Assembly: GCA_018657645.1 (NCBI GenBank)
Contig: JABHWT010000074.1
Coordinates: forward strand, 1-41,653
Source: Halieaceae bacterium
Lineage (GTDB): Bacteria; Pseudomonadota; Gammaproteobacteria; Pseudomonadales; Halieaceae
Length of the DNA: 41,653 nt
Direction: 5' to 3'
A program made the translations under genes and the position numbers. The notes below the pieces were generated by a model. It searched no databases and was not told where the DNA came from. It saw nothing but the letters and a program-made list of their open reading frames with translations. Below are positions 9,347 to 17,064 of the stretch, in pieces (position 1 is the stretch's first letter; each line of letters opens with the position of its first letter).

Positions 9347-9431
9347 TGGTTTCCTCGCTGGTCACTGGCCTGGTTGTTGTCCACGACACGAAATTGGACC
9401 ATTTGCATTAGCATGATGATACACTCGGATA

Positions 9432-9860
9432 ATGGACCAGGTTAAGATGAAAGTCGCCATGCGGCGGATGGGGAAAATGCACGAAGGACTGTGTCGGGTC
9501 CCGTTGGTGGGAGAGTGGTTGGCCCGCGGTGTAAGCCACGTGGTTGCGGTTTTCCCTTTTTTGGGGTCGATGGGAAGGTCCGGCTCGGTCGAAGAGACTC
9601 TGGCCATGATGCGCAGTTCTGGCGAAAAATTTGGATTTCCCTTTGAGTTTTCCGAGATAGATGGGGATGAATTTACTCTGGAATTGCCGAATTGCCCCTA
9701 TGGATTCACCTCGCCTCATCAACAAAAACCCTGTGATACTGCCATGGATATGGATCGCTTCATGTTGAGGTTGTGTGGCGCCAGGCTCACCGTGCAGGAA
9801 ACTATTCCCCAGGGAGCGAGTCGCTGCAAAATGGTCATTCGTCAAGCGCGTAAACCTTAA
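9432..9860 (+). CDS. Small conserved-looking protein, possibly ATC-hydrolase/V4R-like
   Basis: This is a 142-residue soluble protein without a signal peptide. The second half has an acidic beta-rich part (FEFSEIDGDEFTLELPNCPY), then spaced cysteines (NCPYG, KPCDTAMDMD, LCGARL) and a terminal CKMVI strand. That pattern resembles small domains such as the L-2-amino-thiazoline-4-carboxylate hydrolase or V4R families, where conserved Cys residues lie near the C-terminus. I regard that only as a hint. The antisense track ORF at 9408-9845 is a shadow. It is divergent from an SDR pair and converges on the flavin oxidoreductase (18 bases between stops). It may act on the same substrates as those enzymes, which is inference. 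Confidence 0.6.
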   Translation: MDQVKMKVAMRRMGKMHEGLCRVPLVGEWLARGVSHVVAVFPFLGSMGRSGSVEETLAMMRSSGEKFGFPFEFSEIDGDEFTLELPNCPYGFTSPHQQKPCDTAMDMDRFMLRLCGARLTVQETIPQGASRCKMVIRQARKP

Positions 9861-9878
9861 TCGTAGTGATTTTTTTGT

Positions 9879-11843
9879 CTATATCTTACTGGCAAGTTCT
9901 GCCGCTGCGGACGTCGCCTCCAGAATTCTGGCTACCTTTTTGGCATCTCCAATGACGTGCACCTCGGCGGTTGTATTTTGCAGAGCAGCGGAAAGCTTGT
10001 CATGTGGTGAGGAACCCATGGCGAGGATTATATACTCGACACCACGAATGGTTTCCTTGTTACCATCGCCGTTAGTATAGATCACTCCATCGTCGAGTAT
10101 TTCATTCACGGTAGCTCCGTTTATCATCTGCACTCCCTTGCTAACTAATCGTTGCATTACCAGGTGGCGAATCTCGTCGACACTTTGAGTTGCCATCAGG
10201 GGTTGCATCTCGATCATGGTGACTCTGGTCGTCGCTGCGCCCGTGTTGTCATCGGTGTCGGCGAGAAAATCAGCCAATTCGCAGGCTACAAGACCGCCCC
10301 CAACGATGAGAACATCGCTGGCTATCGCCGCCTCGGATGTGCCTGCAAGTACCTCCCAGGCAGTGACCACGTTGTCGCCATCGATACCCGGAATGCCCGC
10401 AGGGCGGGAGGGGGTGGCCCCGGTGGCCACGATTACCACCTCGGGCTGTAGCTCTTCCACAAGAGCGGGTGTCACTTCCCTGCCCAACTCTACCTTCACG
10501 CCAACTTTTTTCACTTCGCGGGAGAGGTAACTAACTACCTGGCTGAGTTCCTGCTTAAAAGGCGCGACACAGGCCAGGTTTACTTGACCTCCCAGCTTTC
10601 CGCTGCTCTCGCAAAGTGTCACTTCATGGCCGCGAACAGCAGCCATGCGGGCTGCCTCCAGGCCGGCTGGACCACCGCCTGCCACCAACACACGCTTTGC
10701 TTGCTGCGCTGGCATTTGGAGGTTATCGCTTTCCTTGCCAGCCTCGGTGTTGATAATGCAACCGGCTGGCAGGCCTGACATAACGGCGTTGATGCACCCT
10801 TCATTGCAGCCGACGCAGGGTCTGATGTCCTGCAGTCGTCCCGCGGCGGCCTTATTGGGCAGCTCGGGATCTGCGTTCAGGGCCCGGCCCATGGACACCA
10901 TATCGGCTTTTCCGGTAGAAATGACGAACTCCGCAATTTGTGGGGTGTTTATTCGACCCACACAGATAACAGGGACATCAACGACCTCCTTAATAGCGCT
11001 GGCATAGCTGGCGTTGAGGGCGAGCTCGGTACCCTGGGGTGGTACCACGGCGTAAAATGTAGTCGGAATGGTACCGCCGGATATCTCCAGTCCATCGACA
11101 CCGGCCTGTACCAGTATGCGGCTAATGAACTGAGTCTCTTGAACCGTCCGCCCGCCCGTGCAGCGCTCATCTCCGGACATGCGAAGCATAATGGGGAAGT
11201 CTGGTCCGACCCGGTCTCTGACTGCGGTGATAATTTCGAGTAGAAATTGGAGGCGATTCTGAAGTGAGCCGCCGTACCGGTCGGTACGTTTATTGAACGC
11301 GGGAGAGAGAAACGAGCCGACCATGGCATAGCCGTGCGCAGCGTGAATCTGTACACAATCCAGGCCCGCGTCGCGCGCCCGGCGCACCGCCTCGGCGAAA
11401 TCATCGACTACTGCCTCGACCTCGCCGGTAGTCAGTTCACGGGGCAGTGAACGAAACAGGCTGCGCCCGGCAACCGCTGATGGACCGACGGGCGTGATGC
11501 CGGTTAGCATTTGTATAGACTCCGGTCCGGGATCCATGAGTTGAACCCCAACCTTTGCATCGTGGTGGTGGATGCTTTTGGCGAGTGTGGACCAACTGGC
11601 AATTTGCGCGTCTTCATAGAGCCCAAGGGGGACCATACCGTATTTTCGGTTGCCATTAATGGCCGCTGCTTCACTCACGATGAGCCCGGCGCCGCCCCTG
11701 GCCCGGGTTTCGTAATAGAGGCGATGTCGCTCGGTAAGCGTAGCATCCGGTGTGCCGTATCCCACGGTCATAGGGGGCAGGCCAATGCGGTTCTTGACTT
11801 TCATCTTGCCAATAAAAATGGGGCTGAAAATGTGCTCGAACAT
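9879..11843 (-). CDS. NADH:flavin oxidoreductase, 2,4-dienoyl-CoA reductase-like (OYE + FAD/NAD domain)
   Basis: A 654-residue two-part flavoprotein. Residues about 1-340 form an old-yellow-enzyme TIM barrel for FMN, with HAAHGYAMVGSFLSP followed by RTDRYGGSLQNR, and RMSGDE. A [4Fe-4S] cluster motif (CVGCNEGC, then a further Cys in GCIINTEAG) joins it to an FAD/NAD(P)-binding half with VLVAGGGPAGLEAARMAA and VLIVGGGLVACELADFLAD. This is the architecture of FadH, trimethylamine dehydrogenase and the bile-acid enzyme BaiCD. It probably reduces a conjugated enoyl-CoA or enone. It is divergent from an SDR at 12027 with 183 bases between the starts, a likely shared regulatory region. Confidence 0.92.
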   Translation of the reverse strand: MFEHIFSPIFIGKMKVKNRIGLPPMTVGYGTPDATLTERHRLYYETRARGGAGLIVSEAAAINGNRKYGMVPLGLYEDAQIASWSTLAKSIHHHDAKVGVQLMDPGPESIQMLTGITPVGPSAVAGRSLFRSLPRELTTGEVEAVVDDFAEAVRRARDAGLDCVQIHAAHGYAMVGSFLSPAFNKRTDRYGGSLQNRLQFLLEIITAVRDRVGPDFPIMLRMSGDERCTGGRTVQETQFISRILVQAGVDGLEISGGTIPTTFYAVVPPQGTELALNASYASAIKEVVDVPVICVGRINTPQIAEFVISTGKADMVSMGRALNADPELPNKAAAGRLQDIRPCVGCNEGCINAVMSGLPAGCIINTEAGKESDNLQMPAQQAKRVLVAGGGPAGLEAARMAAVRGHEVTLCESSGKLGGQVNLACVAPFKQELSQVVSYLSREVKKVGVKVELGREVTPALVEELQPEVVIVATGATPSRPAGIPGIDGDNVVTAWEVLAGTSEAAIASDVLIVGGGLVACELADFLADTDDNTGAATTRVTMIEMQPLMATQSVDEIRHLVMQRLVSKGVQMINGATVNEILDDGVIYTNGDGNKETIRGVEYIILAMGSSPHDKLSAALQNTTAEVHVIGDAKKVARILEATSAAAELASKI

Positions 11844-12026
11844 CTACAGTAGTCTCCTGAGCAAGGTCGCTATATACTATCAGCTCGGGCTTTTAATAAA
11901 CAGGAACAGCTGTTTTATTTGGCCCTTGACTGCCACTGCCGTACTGGTTAACCAGTGTTATCGCCTGGTCGCTGCTATCTGCTGGGAGGCAGTGGCTTTT
12001 CAGTGAATACGCGGGGGGTTAATTCG

Positions 12027-12767
12027 ATGACTGTACTAGATAATAAGGTCGCGGTTATAACAGGTGGAACCAGTGGCATTGGTGAAGCTGTTGCGCGCCG
12101 GTTTGTCACCGAGGGTGCCCAGGTAGTGATTGCTGCGCGGGGCCAAGAGCGACTGTATTCTCTCGCTGATGAGATAGGCGCCACACCGATTATCTGCGAC
12201 ATTAGTCAGTTCACAGATGTCGAAAACCTGGCCGCAACAGTAGTCGACAAATTTGAACGGATTGACATTGCGGTGAACTCTGCTGGCTACGAAGATGCAT
12301 GCCCTATTGCAGAGCTTGAACCGACGCGCGTGGAAAAGATGGTGGCGGTGCAATTTACGGGAGCGCTGTATTTTATCCAGCATATGGGTAATGCCATGGG
12401 GAAGGGCGGTTCGGTTGTTTCCATTTCCTCCATGACGGCGAGCATTGTAGCGGCTGGGCAGGCACCATACGCGGGCTCAAAGGCCGGGATTAACCACGTA
12501 AGCCGCATGGCGGCATCGGAATACGGGGGTAAAGGTGTCCGATTCAACACGGTGTCACCGACTCTGATTGAAACTCCAATGACAGCACCGATGTTCGAGA
12601 TACCTGGAATGGAGGAGTTTGTCGTTCAGGAGACACCCCTGGGAAGGGTTGGACGGGTAGAGGATGTAGTAGAAGCTGTTTTGTGGTTGTCCAGCGATGC
12701 CTCGGGCTTTGTTACAGGTGAAAATATCAATGTTTGTGGCGGCCTGGGGTTGCGTCGACTGGGGTAG
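12027..12767 (+). CDS. Short-chain dehydrogenase/reductase (3-oxoacyl-ACP reductase-like)
   Basis: About 246 residues from the ATG at 12027. The track's 24-residue extension is not SDR-like, and MTVLDNKVAVITGGTSGIGE is a standard start. NAD(P) binding TGGTSGIG, NSAG, and the catalytic pair in SISSMTASIVAAGQAPYAGSK are intact. PG is replaced by SPTLIETPMT in the substrate loop. The C-terminal GFVTGENINVCGG is typical of FabG-type SDRs. It is divergent from the dienoyl-CoA-reductase-like gene, suggesting consecutive redox steps on one pathway. Confidence 0.9.
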   Translation: MTVLDNKVAVITGGTSGIGEAVARRFVTEGAQVVIAARGQERLYSLADEIGATPIICDISQFTDVENLAATVVDKFERIDIAVNSAGYEDACPIAELEPTRVEKMVAVQFTGALYFIQHMGNAMGKGGSVVSISSMTASIVAAGQAPYAGSKAGINHVSRMAASEYGGKGVRFNTVSPTLIETPMTAPMFEIPGMEEFVVQETPLGRVGRVEDVVEAVLWLSSDASGFVTGENINVCGGLGLRRLG

Positions 12768-12824
12768 AACTGGCTTGCAGTTTGAATCTGAATTGTACTT
12801 GCGTACTTTTGGCGCAAATGCTGA

Positions 12825-12846
12825 CACCGCGGGAACTGAAGCGGTG
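12825..12846 (+). terminator. Hairpin downstream of SDR, no T-run
   Basis: The perfect arms CACCGC and GCGGTG enclose a 10-base loop. An outer pairing of GGCG (12811) with CGCC (12847) may lengthen it. It lies about 60 bases past the SDR stop, but the following AAATTGAC is not a U-tract. It may terminate, stabilise the 3' end, or mean nothing. Confidence 0.3.
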
Positions 12847-12927
12847 CGCCAAATTGACAGTCGCCGAGTACTGATGGCGTAAAATGCTGGTTTTCTGGGG
12901 TGTCCTTAGCTATATTTAGGCTAGGGT

Positions 12928-12963
12928 GAAGCCGTATGGGTTTATACCGCTTCGCAGTGTTTT
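12928..12963 (+). promoter_or_regulatory. Imperfect palindrome upstream of repeat protein
   Basis: The arms GAAGC-C-GTAT and ATAC-C-GCTTC flank GGGTTT, with one C/C mismatch in an otherwise 9-bp stem. A GTTTT follows four bases later, and the self-complementary TTTTCGAAAA overlaps at 12960-12969. It could be a terminator for the SDR or a leader/operator element for the repeat protein starting at 12995. Confidence 0.35.
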
Positions 12964-12994
12964 CGAAAAAGAATAAAGCCAGCAGGAGACGAGC

Positions 12995-14650
12995 ATGAAG
13001 AACAATACCTATGCCTATATGATTGGGGCGATTGCCCTTTTGTTGGTCCAGGCCAGCGCACAGTCACAGCCTCGTAACACCGCCTATGGTCTGGGTGCTT
13101 TGGGGTTAACTAACAGCGGTGTTCTCAACTCCGCATTTGGTCATAGCGCGCTGCTTGTCAACACCGCGGGTAGTGAAAATACGGCGACCGGCGCTTCAGC
13201 ATTACTAAACAACACCACTGCGCATGGTAATACTGCTAATGGGTATGCAGCATTGAGGTCTAACACCTTAGGGGAGCGCAATACGGCACAGGGCAGTAAA
13301 GCTCTGTACTCGAACCTCACCGGCAATAACAACACTGCGACTGGAGCTAATGCACTATTTTCAAATAGTACGGGTCTTCGAAACACGGCGATGGGTGACG
13401 GCGCGCTGCAGTCAAATACTGTAGGCAGATTCAATACCGCCACTGGTACATCTGCTCTGTTCAGCAATATCAACGGCGACCGCAATACAGCGACCGGTGA
13501 TAATGCATTGTACTCCAACACCGATGGAGCGGCGAATACAGCCACTGGTCTGGATGCACTGAGAAGTAATACTACAGGTGGAAATAATACCGCTATTGGT
13601 GATCGTGCTTTGAGTACCAATTCCACGGGAAATTACAACACGGCAACCGGGAAATCAGCCCTCTTATCAAATACTACCGGAAGTTCCAATACAGCCAATG
13701 GCAGTTTTGCGCTTGGGAAGAATACAACCGGAGAGCGCAATACGGCCACCGGTGAGAATGCGCTGTCCTCCAACAGAACCGGTAACTACAATACAGCAAA
13801 TGGCTATGCTGCATTGGCAGAAAATAATGTTGGCGGCCACAATACGGCTACCGGATATCGTGCGCTGGGCAGCAATAAGTGGGGCAGTAGCAATACTGCA
13901 AACGGCTATGCCTCGCTGCTGGAAAATACGACGGGTGCGGAGAACACGGCAACCGGTTACTGGGCCTTAACTACAAACGCAACGGGAAAGAAAAACACGG
14001 CAATCGGATATGGCGCAGGGTTTTCCAACGTGTCGGGTGCAGGTAACGTATTTCTCGGCTACCAGGCGGGTTATGGCGAACTGGGTCACAATAATCTGTA
14101 TATCGCTAATAACTCGACAACCCCCCTTCTCTATGGCCGATTCAGTAAGACGCCCGCGTACAACAAATTGGGTATAGGAACAGAAACTGTTCCGGGGAAT
14201 GATACGATTAGAGTGTGGAATTCCGCAGGGTTGTCAAAGGCTGGGGTATGGTATAACGCCTCATCGCGCAATCTGAAGGACAATATTCAGTCTTTGAGTG
14301 TTGAGGATGCCACCGCGGCATTAGTGGCACTGGAGCCCGTGCGATATGTCTACAAAAATACCCGCGATGAAGAATACATAGGATTTATTGCCGAGGATGT
14401 GCCTGAACTGGTAGCTAGAAATGATCGTAAATCGTTGGCAGCAATGGACATTGTTGCGGTCTTGACCAAGGTGGTTCAAGAGCAAAATGATCTGCTATCA
14501 AAACAAGGAGCACAACTCTTGAAGCAGAGCGAGAGAATGGCTGAGAAAGACGCTGAGATTGCGAGACTGACAGGTCGGCAGGATGCCTTGGCAGGTCGTA
14601 TGGATCAGTTGATGCAAGCACTTGGGCCGCTGGCACTGGCGCGAAATTAG
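12995..14650 (+). CDS. Secreted 17-residue-repeat head protein with S74-type chaperone C-terminus
   Basis: A 551-residue exported protein. A signal peptide (residues 1-22, IGAIALLLVQASAQS) precedes an uninterrupted array of about nineteen 17-residue repeats (residues 28-350, consensus NTATGxxALxSNTTGxx). These resemble YadA-head or left-handed beta-roll repeats, and the array ends in a degenerate unit (NVFLGYQAG). A linker follows, then a domain with SSRNLKDNIQSL and YIGFIAEDVPEL, which match the peptidase S74 intramolecular chaperone of phage tail spikes. A terminal coiled coil (VVQEQNDLLSKQGAQLLKQ onward) would trimerise it. AGGAGA lies 7 bases before the ATG. It likely forms a trimeric fibrous surface or periplasmic protein. 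No membrane-anchor barrel is present and there are no phage genes nearby. Confidence 0.85.
   Translation: MKNNTYAYMIGAIALLLVQASAQSQPRNTAYGLGALGLTNSGVLNSAFGHSALLVNTAGSENTATGASALLNNTTAHGNTANGYAALRSNTLGERNTAQGSKALYSNLTGNNNTATGANALFSNSTGLRNTAMGDGALQSNTVGRFNTATGTSALFSNINGDRNTATGDNALYSNTDGAANTATGLDALRSNTTGGNNTAIGDRALSTNSTGNYNTATGKSALLSNTTGSSNTANGSFALGKNTTGERNTATGENALSSNRTGNYNTANGYAALAENNVGGHNTATGYRALGSNKWGSSNTANGYASLLENTTGAENTATGYWALTTNATGKKNTAIGYGAGFSNVSGAGNVFLGYQAGYGELGHNNLYIANNSTTPLLYGRFSKTPAYNKLGIGTETVPGNDTIRVWNSAGLSKAGVWYNASSRNLKDNIQSLSVEDATAALVALEPVRYVYKNTRDEEYIGFIAEDVPELVARNDRKSLAAMDIVAVLTKVVQEQNDLLSKQGAQLLKQSERMAEKDAEIARLTGRQDALAGRMDQLMQALGPLALARN
13076..14044 (+). repeat. Tandem 51-bp (17-aa) coding repeats, about 19 units
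   Basis: This is the in-frame tandem array inside the head protein. Each unit begins with an Asn-Thr-Ala codon block and carries Ala-Leu at positions 8-9. The period is exactly 51 bases throughout. DNA identity between units is low because of synonymous and variable positions, so the array is old rather than freshly amplified. The strict register indicates selection for a regular beta-solenoid. Confidence 0.9.
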
Positions 14651-14732
14651 CGGCTGAGCTTGTCTGGCGACATTGAATCACCTATGTCCTCTCACCCTTA
14701 ACCACGCGTATAAACAGAGAAGGACAGATTGA

Positions 14733-16229
14733 ATGACCAATAGTAAGAAATGGGCACGCAATGTGACCCTCGCGGTAGTTTCCCTGGGGCTGATCTTATT
14801 TCTCGCACTGAAAATCGTAGTGGGCGCGGTGAATACGCCGCTATTTGGAAAGGAGTTCGACCGGGCCGACCTTGGACGGCGGATTACGGCACCAGCAGGT
14901 TTCTCGGTGGGTTTGTTTGCAGACAATGTCGAGAATGCCCGTCTACTCAGATTTACTCACTACGGTGATCTGCTAGTCGCAAATAGTAACCTGGATCAAA
15001 TAGTCCTGTTGGAACGCGATGCGAATGGCGATGGCAAGGCAGACGGCAAACGGATTTTAATGGCTGATCTAAACGGCCCCAATGGTATGGACTTTTTTGA
15101 CGGCTGGCTCTATGTAGCTGAAACGGATGCCATTGGTCGCATTAAGTTCAACCATGAGACCGGTGAAACTCTGGGTGATTATGAACGCATTGTCATGGGA
15201 TTACCCGATGGCGGTAATCATTGGCGCAAAACTCTGAGATTCGGCCCGGATGGCATGATGTATGTGACCATGGGATCGTCCTGTAACGTGTGTGAGGAGA
15301 AAGACAGGCGTCGTGGAAGCATGGTGCGTTACAAGTCCGATGGGTCTCAGGAAGAAGTTTTTGCCGCGGGACTGAGAAATAGTGCAGGATTCGACTGGTC
15401 GCCGGCGGACGGTAAGATCTACGCGACGGATAATGGTCGAGATTTACTGGGAGACAACTTTCCCCACTGTGAGTTAAATCAAGTAGAGCGGGGAAATCAC
15501 TATGGTTGGCCGTATGCTAACGACGACAATATTCCCGACCCGGATTTTGGAAAGGGCAATGCATCAATCATAGAATCTTCCATAGCGCCCGCCTTCAAAT
15601 TTATGCCGCATAATGCCCCTCTCGGTATTACGTTTGTGCGAGCCAGGAAATTACCCAGGGAGTATCACGAAGCTGCCTTGACCGCACTACATGGCTCCTG
15701 GAACAGATCCGAAAAAGATGGCTATAAAGTAGTCTCACTGCACTGGGGCGAGGATGGCCAGATTACGCAGAAGGACTTTTTGGCAGGCTTTCTTCAGGAT
15801 GATGATGTTATTGGGCGGCCCGTCGATGTTGCCGAAGGACCAGACGGAGCCATCTATATTTCGGACGACTATGCACATGCTGTCTACCGGGTTGCCTATG
15901 GTGAAGTGCAAAAGGAGATTAATACCACGAGATCTGGTCCATCCTATCGCGCAAGTGAGACATTGACAGGCATCGCAACCGAGCAGAGACAGCGGATGAT
16001 GGAGGAGGGCTCTGCGATCTATACTCAACTTCAGTGCGCCGGTTGCCATGCCGTTGCAGGAGAAGGCATGAAACTGCTGGAAGGTCTGGGAGAGAAGTAC
16101 AATGTGGTGGAGCTTGCAGATTATATAAAGCGCCCGAATCCTCCCATGCCAACCTTTCCGCTTGGAGAAGCGCAGCGGAAGTCGTTGGCAGTTTACTTGA
16201 TTGGGACCTATCCAGGTCAGAGCCTGTAG
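14733..16229 (+). CDS. PQQ-dependent sugar dehydrogenase fused to cytochrome c
   Basis: A 498-residue membrane-anchored periplasmic oxidoreductase. The N-terminal transmembrane anchor is LAVVSLGLILFLALKIVVGA. The following beta-propeller is of the soluble glucose dehydrogenase / L-sorbosone dehydrogenase type (RFGPDGMMYVTMGSSC, GLRNSAGFDWSP, LHGSWNRSEKDGYKVV, VAEGPDGAIYISDDYA). The last ~75 residues form a cytochrome c domain with CAGCH and a Met in PPMPTFPLG. It would oxidise a sugar or alcohol and pass electrons to its own haem. AGAAGGAC precedes the ATG. It is 82 bases after the repeat protein and converges on a second cytochrome c whose haem region is very similar (YTQLQCAACH versus YTQLQCAGCH). 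The cognate substrate is unknown. Confidence 0.88.
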   Translation: MTNSKKWARNVTLAVVSLGLILFLALKIVVGAVNTPLFGKEFDRADLGRRITAPAGFSVGLFADNVENARLLRFTHYGDLLVANSNLDQIVLLERDANGDGKADGKRILMADLNGPNGMDFFDGWLYVAETDAIGRIKFNHETGETLGDYERIVMGLPDGGNHWRKTLRFGPDGMMYVTMGSSCNVCEEKDRRRGSMVRYKSDGSQEEVFAAGLRNSAGFDWSPADGKIYATDNGRDLLGDNFPHCELNQVERGNHYGWPYANDDNIPDPDFGKGNASIIESSIAPAFKFMPHNAPLGITFVRARKLPREYHEAALTALHGSWNRSEKDGYKVVSLHWGEDGQITQKDFLAGFLQDDDVIGRPVDVAEGPDGAIYISDDYAHAVYRVAYGEVQKEINTTRSGPSYRASETLTGIATEQRQRMMEEGSAIYTQLQCAGCHAVAGEGMKLLEGLGEKYNVVELADYIKRPNPPMPTFPLGEAQRKSLAVYLIGTYPGQSL

Positions 16230-16261
16230 AGCCTGCGTGTTTTTTCTCAGTGCCGCAGGCT
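16230..16261. terminator. Bidirectional hairpin between convergent genes
   Basis: The perfect 8-bp arms AGCCTGCG and CGCAGGCT flank a 16-base T-rich loop, between the stops of the convergent PQQ dehydrogenase and cytochrome c genes. The position is right for a shared terminator, but no T-run follows on either strand. Confidence 0.5.
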
Positions 16262-16283
16262 TGAGGGCAGCGCACGCAAGCAC

Positions 16284-16745
16284 CTACCCCATTGGGTAAT
16301 ACCCCCGATACTTGGTGGGGGTAAATTTCTGCAGGTTATATTTAGACTGCAAAAATGCTACCAGATCAATTAATTCATCGACAGTCATAACACTGTTGTA
16401 GTTTCGCATCAGGGACTTTCCGTCAGCCTGTATTGTTTCTTCAGCATAGCCACTGGCTAGCCGGTGGGAGGGATTTATTACCGAGGTAACCAATTCCCCA
16501 TAGGTTTTGATACGGTGCACTGTGCCACCTAATGCCACAGAGATTGCTGGTTCAGCGGTGCCAGCGTTCTGTGGGACACCGTCAATCTCATGGCAAGCAG
16601 CACACTGTAGCTGTGTATAGACCGCTCTGCCCTGTTCGGCATCACCGTCTGGCAGGCTGAATCCTATGGAAGATCGTGGCCCCGTATCACAGGCAGCAAG
16701 AAAGAGACAAAAAACTATCGAGGTAAATAGGAGTAGTGTTCTCAT
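16284..16745 (-). CDS. Lipoprotein c-type cytochrome
   Basis: A 153-residue class I cytochrome c. The signal peptide ends in a lipobox (FCLFLAACDTG), placing the mature protein on the periplasmic face of a membrane. The single haem site is CAACH in AVYTQLQCAACHEID, and the likely sixth ligand is the Met in SLMRNYNSVMTVDEL. It is encoded tail-to-tail with the PQQ dehydrogenase, whose own haem domain has almost the same YTQLQCA(G/A)CH string. A common origin and an electron-transfer partnership are plausible inferences. It probably hands electrons on to the respiratory chain. Confidence 0.87.
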   Translation of the reverse strand: MRTLLLFTSIVFCLFLAACDTGPRSSIGFSLPDGDAEQGRAVYTQLQCAACHEIDGVPQNAGTAEPAISVALGGTVHRIKTYGELVTSVINPSHRLASGYAEETIQADGKSLMRNYNSVMTVDELIDLVAFLQSKYNLQKFTPTKYRGYYPMG

Positions 16746-17064
16746 AGCAAAATCCTCACGGTGATTAGAAGATTGGGTACGTTATGCGCAACGACCTGTA
16801 ATGGCGTATTAATACAACTAGCCTTTGGCACTGCTATATATGTATTACTTTACTTGCTTTGAGCCAATGTGTCGTTGCTCTACATCAACGCTCGATCAAT
16901 TTTTATACAATAGGGTTGCTGTCACCTGCAATACCGGAGCCTGGAAGAATCTATTGTATAGTCGTTTCAATTCCGTGTAGTGGAGTCGAGCGATGATAGG
17001 GGAAGGTACCGCTGTAGTGGCTCGACGGGCTGTATTTCTTCATGGCCCGTCGAGACCTGCACGC
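16746..17064. other. AT-rich intergenic region
   Basis: About 320 bases lie between two leftward genes. The left half is AT-rich (ATATATGTATTACTTTACTT) and presumably holds the promoter of the cytochrome gene starting at 16745, but no strong -35/-10 pair stands out. The right end carries the 10-bp hairpin downstream of cysteine synthase. No coding signal is seen. Confidence 0.5.
17021..17054 (-). terminator. 10-bp perfect hairpin after cysteine synthase
   Basis: The arms CTCGACGGGC and GCCCGTCGAG are perfectly complementary, with a 14-base loop. It begins 10 bases beyond the cysteine synthase stop. No T-run follows on the minus strand, so it may be a 3'-end stabiliser or a Rho-assisted terminator rather than a classical intrinsic one. 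Confidence 0.55.

Noticed and set aside
9408-9845. 145-residue minus-strand ORF opposite the small protein
   Set aside because: It has no domain features, and its composition is that of an antisense shadow. The plus-strand reading is more protein-like.
13141-13626. 161-residue minus-strand ORF within the repeat protein
   Set aside because: It is a shadow of the repeat array; its periodic sequence mirrors the coding repeats.
13076-14044. Regular 51-base repeats as a CRISPR array
   Set aside because: The repeats are in-frame coding units with no spacers and low DNA identity. The period is set by a 17-residue protein motif.
12995-14650. Tail-spike-like S74 domain as evidence of a prophage
   Set aside because: There is a signal peptide, and no capsid, terminase, integrase or lysis gene nearby.
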